The notes under the pieces were generated by a model that ran no database searches, was not told where the DNA came from, and worked only from the letters and a program-made list of their open reading frames with translations. The translations under genes were made by a program, and so were the position numbers. DNA of 64,000 bases, taken from NCBI GenBank assembly GCA_035222895.1, contig JAVYIG010000707.1, forward strand, positions 1-64,000, read 5' to 3'. Source of the DNA: Strongylocentrotus droebachiensis (lineage: Eukaryota > Echinodermata > Echinoidea > Camarodonta > Strongylocentrotidae). Below are positions 23,009 through 34,200 of the stretch, in pieces. How positions within the stretch are numbered: position 1 is the first letter of the stretch; the number at the start of each line of letters is the position of its first letter.

Positions 23009-24240
23009 CAGTACGCAAGGGCACAAAGTTCATCAACTCAGTATCGCTTTGAAATGTTCTTTACTGCATTATTTTTAACCACTTATTGTTGATTGTGTGA
23101 ATGAGTCTATACTCCACTCAATTTCACTCAAATTTATTCAATTTTACACAAATTCACTCAATGTTACACTATACATTCTTCTTCTTTTGTATGTTGTTTT
23201 GAAGCTAGCGTGGCAGATCACGGTTGTAAAGTCATGCAAAAGCATTATCTGATACAAGATAAGAGTTCCTTTGTGCATAGAGATAGAGCAAATAAGACAT
23301 ACAGATATCAATGCAGAAAGTTGAAATGTTTTGTTTCTTTATTTTTTGGCATCAATATGATGTCTCGCATATATACATTAATACCAAAATATCTTCTATT
23401 TACGTTTTTAAAAAACTCAGCACTGTGTACATACGACACTACAAAGAAAACCTCTGTCCAAAATTGTTACAAAACAACAGCATCACAATATTTATACACC
23501 TGGTATTTCACAGACCATTTTTCATTCTTTGGTCTCTTTTCTAAGACTCAAGAAAATTGTCTACCGATTGAATACCAACATAACATGTACTTGCTCCAAA
23601 AAAAAAATTCTTTAAATCAATTCAGCTTTGAACCAATCATCATATACTTAGGGACTTGTTGAGATACTTGTATTGTAGAGTTGTATTCATTTCAGATAAG
23701 TTCTACAAGAGTATTATATTCTATGTGCACAATGAAAAAGAAAATTAGACAGCCGCAAGAATAACAAAATTCCATTATCATTATTTGATATACACACTGA
23801 AATCGGCAAAATACTATTACATGCAAGAATATCATATTTCAATAGTTTCCTGGTAAGTACCACTGATAATTAGTTAAAGGTATATTCTCATCAACGGCAT
23901 TATTTCGAAGTCGAGCATGGCGACATGTCTACTCTAAAGCAGCAAGGGCACAAAGTGGACTTCTATCCTTCAAATTTTGGGGCAATTCCATCCCTGAGTT
24001 GCTCAATTTAACAATAATGAGTGGGAAAAGATTTTGCCATTTAAAATTATATAAATATATACAAAAGGAACAATTCAAACTTGAACAAATAATATTTGGT
24101 TATCAAAATAATTTCCAAATGAGAAAATACAAGTGTAGACAATAATAATGTAATGTTTCGTACGTGGGAGCCTCTCAACTTAGGGCCACATGAACAAGAT
24201 GAATACACTGCCAAACAAACTACTAAGCGATAGAACAACA
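23009..24240. other. Noncoding AT-rich spacer
   Basis: Tandem-like TCACTCAATTT phrases (23108-23168) and no protein signature on either strand. The open frames of up to 150 codons at 23.2-23.7 kb have no recognisable domain and a composition like random AT-rich DNA. Confidence 0.45.
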
Positions 24241-24480
24241 ATTTTGTCCATATCAAAGATAAAGACCAGTTATGGTCATGCGATTGCATTGTGAAAGAAA
24301 CGTTGTGGAATCGATCAGAAAAGGTTGATCATCTAGCATATAAGTATTGATGTGTACTGCAAGGTTCTGGAATCATCAAAATGATAAGAAATTTGGCCCA
24401 GTCTTTGTAAAGTTACAAGCACTGTACACAGAAAGATGTATATGGGACTACACACACGTGTGCGACACGTACGTTTGTCT
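24240..24480 (+). repeat. Dispersed repeat R3, copy 1
   Basis: Shares GGTCATGCGATTGCATTGTG, GGAATCGATCAGAAAAGGTT, GATCATCTAGCATA and ACAGAAAGATGTATATGGGA with 25365-25745 and 54308-54682. Unrecognised family; not obviously coding. Confidence 0.8.
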
Positions 24481-24770
24481 CTCACAGTCCAATAGATAAA
24501 CTAATTTACCAAATATATCAATTAGTAGGCGGTTTCCCGGCAATTTTTTTTATTATCATGTATTAGTCAAAACATATTCTCTCACATGATTGGTAATAAA
24601 GAGCTTCCATTTCATATTTTGAAATTGGGACGTTTCCAAAACTGGTCTTTACCTTTAAAGTGGACAGCATATCCAGTGCAAAATCTGTTAAATTTCTGGA
24701 CATCATTTCATGAAATCTTCAGTAATACAAGTACGCCGATATCCCATTGAAATACACATATCTCAACAGG

Positions 24771-25062
24771 GGGGTGTTTCACAAAGATCTTAAGTAGAAC
24801 TTAGCACTAAGTTGGACTTAAAAATTATGGACAGCCATTGGAGCCTTAAAATTAAATATATTCAAAAGCAGAAATTAAAGTATTTTAGACTTTTTATGAA
24901 GTCTCCTTGATGACAGAAAAAATGAATGATTTGAATCAACATTTTATGCCTTTCAAAATAACTTTTACAAAATATTTTCAAAGATGCTAATGGCTTTCCA
25001 TAATTTTTAAGTCCAACTTAGAGATAAGTTCAACTTAGGATCTTTGTGAAACACCCTCCTGA
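24771..25062. mobile_element. MITE with GGGGGTGTTTCACAAAGATC ends, copy 1
   Basis: Left GGGGTGTTTCACAAAGATCT and right AGGATCTTTGTGAAACACCC are inverted repeats. AACTTAGCACTAAGTTGGACTT is mirrored by GTCCAACTTAGAGATAAGTT. A second copy is at 58901-59204. Confidence 0.88.
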
Positions 25063-25334
25063 TGTCTGCCAACTTGTACTGAACCCATAACTTGTATTGC
25101 GCAAGCACTTTTACAGAGTTGTGACTACTAGTATACAACTATCACGATATGAATCTAATACTCATTCCTTATTACTCATGACTTTGGAAGAACTGCAGAC
25201 TTGAATTAATCTTCAACATTTAAATGATTTTACTTCATAATTCTTGTTCGAGAATAAATGAAAACCCGCCTGTGCATGCACAGGTAACTTTGAACGTAAG
25301 TTCTCGTTTAATCTTACTATTATACGGTAAATAG

Positions 25335-25745
25335 ATGTACAAAACAGCTAATAAGAGGTTCTTTAAAGATGAAGTTGAGTTCTGGTCATGCGATTGCATT
25401 GTGAAAGAAACGATGTGGAATCGACCAGAAAAGGTTGATCATCTAGCATATAAGAACTTGTGTGTATTGCAAGGTCCTGAAATCATCAAAATGATAAGAA
25501 ATTTGGCCAAGTCTTGGTAAAGTTACAAACACTGTACACAGAAAGATGTATATGGGACAACACGAACACGCGGCGTACAAATCCTACCCCCCAAGTTTTA
25601 CGATGTTACATGACATATTTAGAATATGTAGGCATTTGAGAGCCATGCTTTTCAGGGAACATGTCTTATCTGATGTTCTTCCACACTCGCATAATAAGAA
25701 TGATTACGCTCACAAATTATTTTCCACCTCTTCCCAGAACTCAAC
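25335..25745 (+). repeat. Dispersed repeat R3, copy 2 (longest)
   Basis: Extends past copy 1 to include CATGCTTTTCAGGGAACATG, GCTGATGTTCTTCCACAC-like text and CACCTCTTCCCAGAACTCAA, shared with the copy at 54308-54682. An open frame of 61 codons here is not conserved in the other copies. Confidence 0.8.
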
Positions 25746-26203
25746 CTTCTCTTTAAAGATCTTCATTGTGAACTCAACAACATCTCATCAAAAGTGTGGA
25801 ATACAATGGTCACTGCATTTTTGCGAGGTACATTTTTATTGCCCTTTGCTCACTTCTGAAGTTCAGATTGTGCTAGTATTAGAAATTAATCGAAGAGTGA
25901 TTGTCAAAGCATTTAACATACCGGTAGATTTCTAAAAGAATAATAAATAAATTATACTAAAATTGCTTAGAGTCAATAATTATTCCTATATTTACATATC
26001 ACAAATAATGTATAAGTTATTTCATAAATTATACTCAAGATTGATTAGATTGTAGAATACATTGCACATTTTATTTTGTAAAGAGATTTAAATATTTTAA
26101 AGAGCAATTTCATGAATAAATGATTTATGAATGATTTATAAATGAGTATGAGGATGTACAAGATCAGAAAAGTTAATAGTTGTGTCATCATTATACACTT
26201 ATA

Positions 26204-26357
26204 CAGTCTAACCTGCTTTAGTGACCACCTCTCTACAAAGATCATATTTTGTTTCCCTTGAAAATGGTATCTCATTGAAACATGCACTAAAGGAACGTGT
26301 ATACAACAACCACTTTTTGTGTTTCCCTTGGGCGGTTGCTATAGACAGGTTTGACTG
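26204..26357. mobile_element. pogo/Tigger-like MITE, copy 2
   Basis: CAGTCTAACCTGCTTTAGTG ... ATAGACAGGTTTGACTG with TA on each side. Confidence 0.85.
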
Positions 26358-26499
26358 TATAGTAAAATAATGTAGGGAATTGTAAAAAACTTTGAGTATG
26401 GTGGAATCATTTTAAGGTGAATTGTATAAATATCTAATTGGAACGCTAGAAAATAGCTATAAACTCCTCTACACTAGGACCCTTCCACCCTGATGGCTC

Positions 26500-26662
26500 C
26501 AGGGCACCTGTTGCACAAAACTTACCATTGATGGTAACATTGCTATCAATGGTAACTCCCATGCAAACCTTGATTTTGATTGGCTATTGAGCCATGTTAC
26601 CATGCTAATTGCCATTGATGGCAAATTTACCATCAATTGTAAGTTTTATGCAACGGGCCCTG
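26500..26662. mobile_element. Palindromic MITE, CAGGGCACCTGTTGCACAAA ends
   Basis: Ends CAGGGCACCTGTTGCACAAA and TTATGCAACGGGCCCTG are inverted. The arms carry repeated ACCATTGATGGTAA / TTACCATCAATTGTAA palindromes. Confidence 0.82.
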
Positions 26663-27245
26663 GCATATCCATCTCGGTGGTTTGCTTGGAAACAGCATGT
26701 ATGTAGACTCTAACGTTGCCATTGTAAAAATTAACTTCCCAGGATACCATCTAGGTAGTTATTTTCTGCATCTCCTTTGTTAAATATTTAAAAATAATTA
26801 TAATAATATTCAGCTTTTATATAGCGCTAATACATTGACGATGTGTCTAAACACTTTACAGGGGAGCATTCCAGCCAGGTGCATTTAACTTTCGCATCTT
26901 ACCTTAACTTTATGAGAAAAAATGTATTCATGGAGTTTAAAATATTGGGCCTGGTTGCAACCCTTTTTTGCACAATAAAATAATTAGTTCACATGGTGCA
27001 ATATTAAAACAAAATGATTAGAATCATTCCTATGAAATATGATATATAACAATAAAGCAAAATGCACAAACATGAAGGTACTATACAAAATAAAACAAAA
27101 GTTATGGTACACTGACTACTAAACCTCTTGAATGAAACACAACATAAAACTAATCTGAAAATAATTAATTTCATAAATTCACTGACATAAAACAACAAAA
27201 ATCCAAAATAATGAGTAAATTCAAGGAATTTTGAATAAAACATTC

Positions 27246-27368
27246 AGGGATTTATCTTTAGCCAGTCTTTATGGATGTTGTTTACGGTATAGGTAAAAAT
27301 GAATTCCTAAATGTTTTCCTATACCATAAAACTACATCCAGAAGGACTGGCTCTAAACAAAAATTCTG
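27246..27368. mobile_element. Small foldback element
   Basis: TAGCCAGTCTTTATGGATGT then CGGTATAGG is mirrored by CCTATACCATAAAACTACAT then CCAGAAGGACTGGCT. Arms of about 50 bases; no coding. Confidence 0.7.
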
Positions 27369-27639
27369 GTAATTAAGTCAAAAATTCACATGCATTCAAA
27401 TTCTGTCCATATGGTGAACCCTTCTCATTTTTACATTGAAAATGCATTGCAGTAGCATGGGAATATTAGTATTCATTCTTTAAGTGAGAGTACCAGAGGC
27501 CTTTTGACAAGTCTTTGGGTTTTTTAATTTAAAAAAATAAAATAACTAGTAAGAGAAGAATAGCAAATAATGATGAGCATCAGTGCATATTCCCTACCTC
27601 TTAATCAGATTCTGTATTAAACATGATGCTTAAGTTTTA

Positions 27640-28980
27640 AAAAATTGCTTTGTATTATACTTAAGTAAAACAAAGTAAAACAAAGTAAAAGGGCTGAAGT
27701 TGGTATTCAGTTAATACTTCAGCTAAGTATTAACTTAGATTTCACCTAAGTAAATGTCTTAGATGTTGCTTGAATACGGTATAAGTCAATTTCTTAGCTT
27801 GGCAAACAGCTTAGTAAAAGTTTTACTTAAACAAAGTATCCAATTGAATATTGGCCTAGGTACCACGTACACTAACTTTCTTGTGTAAGGGGTCGGATCT
27901 AAATTTGTATGGTCTCTTTGCATTTAAGCCCTTGGTACAATTTGTGAAATTTTTGGAGGGTCCAGACCTGAATTTTGAGCGCCTATGTATCCCGGGCGGT
28001 GTTAGCATCGAGCCAGGTACTAATGTTCATTTCTCTTGCCAGTCTTTTCAGTTACTTGAAAGATGCCGGACTTTCTCGGAAGCATACACATCAGCATGCA
28101 TGCCCTGTTTCATCATATTGTAGAAATGAGGGGGGAATCGCATCTTGTATGTGTAAAACAAGAGTTACAAACACAAAGGGTCAACATTCAGTGCCATCTC
28201 AAGTTACTTTCTACACAGTTTGAATAATACAAAGCAAAATAATATGCTCAAGGTGTTAATAAATATCACAGATAATAATGACCAAAAAAATTGATCTCTA
28301 TCTCTAAGTAATAAGTCAGTTTTTTTACTGAATGTTCAAGAGAAAATATTAATTCATTTAAAGTTACCTTCTTTGGTTCAATAAATACTCAAGAATACTT
28401 TCATTACGAATCAATTACTCAAAAGACTAGCAAATTACTTTCTTTTTTTTCTTTTTTGGTAAATATATCCGCACCCAGCAAGATTTTGACACAGTGCAGC
28501 ACAGATGCCAGGCATAAGAATACATGTACATAATTTTTTTTGGACAGATTAAAAAGGGTAGCCCAAAAGAGAAGTTTGGAACATTTGACTTCAAAATATA
28601 CTCTAATTCTTGCTATCAGAAGTGAAAATACTAAAATTATTTGATTCAAACCTAACATATCTTTAAGTATAATTGCAATTTCATAAATGACAGAAGTGCA
28701 AATTGTAAAGGTATGTTTAGTGTACATCTGAAATATTAGCTACATATATAAACAAAACTGATATAGAATGAAATAACCAATGAAAAGTAACAGCCTTTTG
28801 AAAACAATTGTCAGCAATTCAGCATTCTCAGTCTATATTATCAAACATGTGCAACCTCTTAAATGTGAAATAAAGATAAGTACAAGCATTTTTGTGTGTG
28901 TTTTGGTGTCACAGTTTGAAACTTGTATACCTTTACAGAGTTGTAAAGTGAATATAGTCTGGACATTGAAGCCTCGTTAA
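27640..28980. other. Noncoding spacer with a degenerate TTAAGTAAAA palindrome
   Basis: 27655-27835 has mirrored AAGTAAAACAAAG / TTTTACTTAAACAAAG text. The rest shows no gene. The open frames seen here lack any domain. Confidence 0.4.
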
Positions 28981-29053
28981 GATATGACATGGCAAAACCA
29001 TAATTTACTCATTAAAGACCAGTATTAAGGGTTACCAGAGAAGCTGTCTTTAA

Positions 29054-29557
29054 AGGTAATACAAAGTGTTGGTATGGGGTCATGAATTTGGTTCAAATTG
29101 ACATATTGGAAGCATATGCGATCCTACAATATTCAGTGATCGTTATCGCGGTTGAAATCGAGACTAAAATTATGAAATTATAAATAATAAACTCTTTATG
29201 TTGTATAGCTCCCTCTCAAGGTCAAGATATTAATAAAGCTATAAAACAATGCTTCTTGACTAAAATCGACCGATTAGCTATTCCCGTTTGGAAGTTATAT
29301 ATTACAACTACATATTCTGAGATTTTCATGGTCGCAGCTATACCATTTGACGGCCGTAGGCGCTATTTGAAATTTCTCAAAATTTACCGGGAGCACCAGT
29401 AAATTTTTATATTCAATTTTTATCGAAAGCAGAAGTGTTTCAGGGGCTAAAATTTCTAGTCCTTATAATTCATCCACAGGAGCATCCAAATTTATCAAAA
29501 TTTTAAAGAATCACTTTCTACCCAATTTTCAACATTTCCCAAAACTTTGTATTACCT
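29054..29557. mobile_element. TTAA-flanked MITE, AGGTAATACAAAG ends
   Basis: AGGTAATACAAAGTGTTG at the left and AAACTTTGTATTACCT at the right, each bordered by TTAA. 504 bp, no transposase. Same target preference as the piggyBac-type elements at 17955, 21119, 51646 and 57776. Confidence 0.88.
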
Positions 29558-29913
29558 TTAAGTTTATGAAAGGTTCCTTAAATCACATTTCAATGAGAAA
29601 TTGAAATGAAAGTGTGGTCTTCATAGACAGCCGGTCTCTGTGTACAAGCAGTAGCTAAAGCAAGTTCGACTGTTAGTACTAGAATATAACCAACATTTTA
29701 CATGCTTTAAGAAATTTTTAACAGATTACAAACGACTGAGGCAAAAGACAATATTTTAAAAAGAGGTTATTTCTGGTTCACATACACATATCTGGTTGCC
29801 TCAACAAATGTTAGTACATTCCACTGAATATTGCTTTTTCTCATATATCAAAACTACTTCTGTACATGCATTCATTGTTGGATTATTTTATCAACTGCAG
29901 CTTTTATGCTTAA

Positions 29914-30047
29914 AGGTGGTGTTTCCCTTTTGCAACCAACATCAATTTCTGTAGATTTTTGCAGGAATTATGAATATGTCACGATGTCCTATCTGTGAGA
30001 TTTAAACGTTAGCAGTGTCCTAGTATTCAAATTATGCAAGGAAACCG
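29914..30047. mobile_element. Half copy of the AGGTACTATGTCCC TTAA element
   Basis: After TTAA it reads AGGTGGTGTTTCCCTTTTGC, then GCAGGAATTATGAATATGTC and AACGTTAGCAGTGTCCT, the reverse complement of the right half of 17955-18487. The other end is missing. Confidence 0.8.
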
Positions 30048-30220
30048 TCAACAATAATAATAATCATCCAAAAAGGTTACAATCTTCAGCATCATACTGC
30101 ATAATACTCTGTACATGGTTAAATGTCAGGCAAGGTTTTAACTGTTGATTTGGGGTTGATTGTCAAGTATGACCTTATTATTAATTGTCGTACACATATA
30201 TCATAGTCGCGAAGTATGGT

Positions 30221-30226
30221 TTTATT
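30221..30226 (-). terminator. Candidate poly(A) signal for HMBOX1
   Basis: AATAAA on the minus strand about 1 kb beyond the HMBOX1 stop codon. The stretch 30227-31227 would then be its 3' UTR; it has no other recognisable feature apart from a GAAACTGG-type palindrome near 30452-30571. Confidence 0.25.
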
Positions 30227-31227
30227 GCTCTCATACTTCAGCAAATTTCATCAAATTATTCAAAACACATATATAAAACACTAGACAATGGGCAATTTTG
30301 CATTTCAAGATAACTATTGGTTTTGTTATCGCTTTTCCTGTCCATGGCCTCGGAATGTCCTTTCTTTGGTCTAAAAAGATTTTTGGAGTCAACTTTGGGA
30401 TCTGAACCCTATACACTCCATCCCAGAGTGAACACTACTGCTGAAACACCTCGAGGACCAGTTTCTCAAAACTGTCATATGACAAAGTTTGTAGACAATG
30501 CATTGAATGTGTTTTAGAACATGGGGTTGTCCAAGAACTTAGACTTATGATGGCTTTGAGAAACTGGCCCCCTTGTTGATTGTGATCTTTAAGATTTTTT
30601 TTCAGCCTGTATATATATATATCAACCACTGCCATAACAGCTGATCTAAAATGTGCTCCTACGACACTTACTCCAAGCTGTATTTCATCCAAAATAGAGG
30701 GTACGTTAGGTATAGGTCTGCAATAGCGATTTTGAGTTGTTGTTTAGCTCATTACCTTGCCTTATGTAGACATGCAGTGGCAGTTATATTGAAAGTGGTA
30801 GGGCTGTATTCACAAGATCATCGTCTGAACAAGAAAGGTGAATACAGGTGTTAGGTATAGTGTTGGTTCCAGGGTTGGTTCCAAGTCTCGAGAGGCGTTT
30901 GTGTTATAAAATAACAACAGAGCAACGGTCATCAGAGCACGTGCTGACACTGTACCAAGATGGTACCGACACCTCTTAAAGAGAAACACCACCAAATCTC
31001 TGGAAATCACCCGCGGCATCCTCAAACCTAGGCCTGGCCGGGTCACCATCCAGATACTTTTCACGCAACAAAGTCCGGCCGGCTTGTAATACACAAAAGA
31101 ATCAGCCCGTATTGTCTTTACACACCAGACTTAGGGGGGTGCTATTCAAAGGGAGGAAACATGCATACGCGTTCCCTGAATTACACTGAGTAGGGGGCCG
31201 GGGGTCGGGGGTCACCGGGGGTCACCA

Positions 31228-34200
31228 TCACGTATCGGCTTCCGTCTTGACCTGAGGGTCCTCCGTCCTCTCCTCCACCGCCTTCATGAGGGTCATGATG
31301 GAGTTGTTGACCTCTACCAGCTGGGTCGCGACCTCTGCATCATCCTGGTCGTCGTCACCCCCCATGTGATTCATCATGTTGCCGTCGTCATGCTCATCTT
31401 CAAGCTCACCTGCCATAATAATATATATTTTTTTTTTTTTTAATTTTAGTTTATACAGTGAAATCTGTCTACAGCGACCGCCCAAGGGAAACACAAAAAG
31501 TGGTCTTTGTACACAGGTTCCTTTAGTACAGTTTCAATGAGAAACCATTTTCAAGGGAAACAAAAAATGTGCTTGTTGTAGACAGGTGGTCTTTATAGAC
31601 AGGTGGTCACTAAAGCAGGTTTGACTGTATTGTGTTCTGGTAATAAAATTCTGTTCCGAGGAAAAAATTTGCTCCACTGTTACAATGGAATAGGGATCCA
31701 CCAGTTTGAAAACATGGGAAATCATTTTTGATCATTTATCCAGTATATAAACCTGAATATCAGATTCAAAGAAAGAGCAAAGGGCTCGATCTGCAAGGAA
31801 TATATTCACTGAAGGAAATAAAAGCTCTACATCATTAGCAGGAAAAAAAAGAATAAATGTATATTACAGGGGTGCCAGTTTTCAGGCTCCGATTTCTCCC
31901 CACTTAAGACTTTTTCCAGCTTCATATTGTACAGCACATACAGGACTCCAACGAGTCATAATAATAAATGGTTTGTTTTATTGAAAATCAACTCGCAGCC
32001 CGAAGGCTGAATTGTGTGACTTTTTACAATTTGATAAAAACAGAATATATTCTTTTCAGGTTCACTGGTTACAACCAACTGGTATCCCTGCATATCAAAA
32101 AACTCTGACTATATAAAGACACTATCTATATACATATATTTCATATATTTAATTTATATGAAAATACAACTTTATATCAATGGAAAGCTGAATAAATATA
32201 GAATACAAATACTTTCCCTTTTCAGTATTGCACCGAAGCAAAATTAAAACTTCATTTACGGCACTCCTTCAAATTACGGGTCAACAGGGGTCAAATTTGT
32301 CTATGTCTGCTTGCCTAAATAGCTGAGGCGATGAACCGGGCTGAATTAATGCAAAGTCATTGTGAAAATGCTTATACTCCACATAAATGATGTCAACAAT
32401 TCGATGGCTAGTTTTTAGGTCAACTACTTCTGATTTTCAAAGCTTTAGATTTCAAGTTTTCAGAAAGCTGTTACTCCTCAGACAGACACTAAAATAGCAT
32501 ATGCACAAACTGTATATATAATCTATTATTGTAATCTATAAGTTATAAGCTTTCTGTTGATACATAATTCATGTACCGTAAATCTCTGTGTATAAGGCGC
32601 ACTTTTTTGCCGCCGAAAAAATTTGAAAGTCGGGAGTGCGTTATGGCGCTATGCCTGGCAATGTCTCCCAGCTCAGTAATCAGTGTGTTGACTCACCACT
32701 CGGAAACTACAACAACACTCAAATTTGTCTGTCATCTTGGATTGAAAGTAATCTTTCTAATAGATCTCAATATGTAGTTTATATAAATAATTCCTCAATT
32801 TTTTTTTCTATAACAAATGGTGTACCACAAGGTACTCCATTGTCAGAAATTTAGAGGATGCTATTCATATCATGCATGACTATTGATGTTTGGCATAGAA
32901 CACAGTGCTTCTGCTAGGTGATGTGATGAGGCTGGTGTGGGACACTTGGTATCATGAAGCCTTAGAGTCTGGACCTGTTTTTAATTTACATTAATGATCT
33001 TACACATTCTTCTACAACGACATTGTTACTATTATTTGTGACAAGTTCACAACTTCAACTGCACCTCGATGTAAAATGAAGGTCCTTCCCCGCGTGGGTT
33101 TACGGCAACAAGGCAACAAAAAAAGGGTGCGCCTTACAGGCGCGGATCTACGGGGGGGGTTTAGGCGGTTTAAACCCCCCCCCTTGGGCGGCCCAAAAAA
33201 AAAAAAAAAAAAAAAAGGGGAAAAAAAGAAAAAAAGAAAGAAAAAAAGAAAGAAAAAAGAACGCATTCTGGAGAGAAACCCTTTCAAGTGCAAATATTGT
33301 GAGAAGATATTCAACTCATCTGGTAACTTAACCAAACATATGATAACTCTGGATATAACTGTGTATCAAACTGTTACTTGATTTAAAAAAAAGTTATCAT
33401 GCACTGCTTTTTATGGTTCCCATTGTGTTAATAGATGCCAGGAAAACATCACTTAATACGGGGTTCAAATAAACACCCCCAAAAAAATCGGCTCGCCGCT
33501 TCGCGGCTCGTTGATGATGCTCCGCATCGTCATTATTTTGGTCAAACCCCCCCCTTAGCAAAAAGCTAGATCCGCCCCTGCCTTATACACAGGTGCACCT
33601 TATACACAGAGATTTACGGTATATCATTTTTCATTTCCCACAGGGACTTTGATCTATAAGTGTAGAGGTGTCGTGGTCGAGTGGTTAAGTCGCCGGACTG
33701 TTGATCACAAGGTCCGCGGTTCGAGATCTGCCGCGGCACTAATGTCCTTAGGCAAGACATTGATCTACATAAGCCACACTCAACCCAGGTGATGTAAATG
33801 GGTAGCTGGCAGGAAATTAATTCTTTGAAATGCTAGAGCGCCGTATTGGCAGCACAGCTAAAGCCGGGGTAATAATCTCCAAGTTTGGAAGCGGTTAGTG
33901 GTTATAATAAGTGGTATATAAAAAAACTAAGTTCATTATTATTATAAGTTCTAACCTGCCATGCATGTATCTCCTTCATTTGTAAGATCAGCGCTTGAAT
34001 CGTCAATATAATCCACTTCAGGGATGGAGTCATCATCATGAGAGACTGTTCTTGTGATAATAGGTTCTGCAGCTGTAAGACAAGAGTCATTCAGAACCAT
34101 TCAATGTAACAGGGGAATAGCAGTTCAGACTTTTCTTATTTTCTAAATTAATCAGCTTTCCCTTCTCTCATTTTGGCAACAATTAATCATGTTTTCCACT

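Larger units (their letters stand above)
32574..33621. mobile_element. MITE with TACCGTAAATCTCTGTGTAT ends, containing nested elements
   Basis: Left end TACCGTAAATCTCTGTGTAT-AAGGCGCAC and right end its inverse (CCTTATACACAGAGATTTAC-GGTA) are near-perfect inverted repeats of about 28 bases, bordered by TA. It sits in HMBOX1 intron 5. Inside are a LINE fragment (32720-33010) and a whole CAGKGGCGGATC element (33137-33580). Confidence 0.85.

Noticed and set aside
23210-23662. 150-codon open frame downstream of PPIE
   Set aside because: No domain, AT-rich codons and no splice or start context; similar lengths occur by chance in this composition.
33663-33740. Functional tRNA gene in HMBOX1 intron
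   Set aside because: Same reasoning; two further copies of head plus body show it is a SINE.
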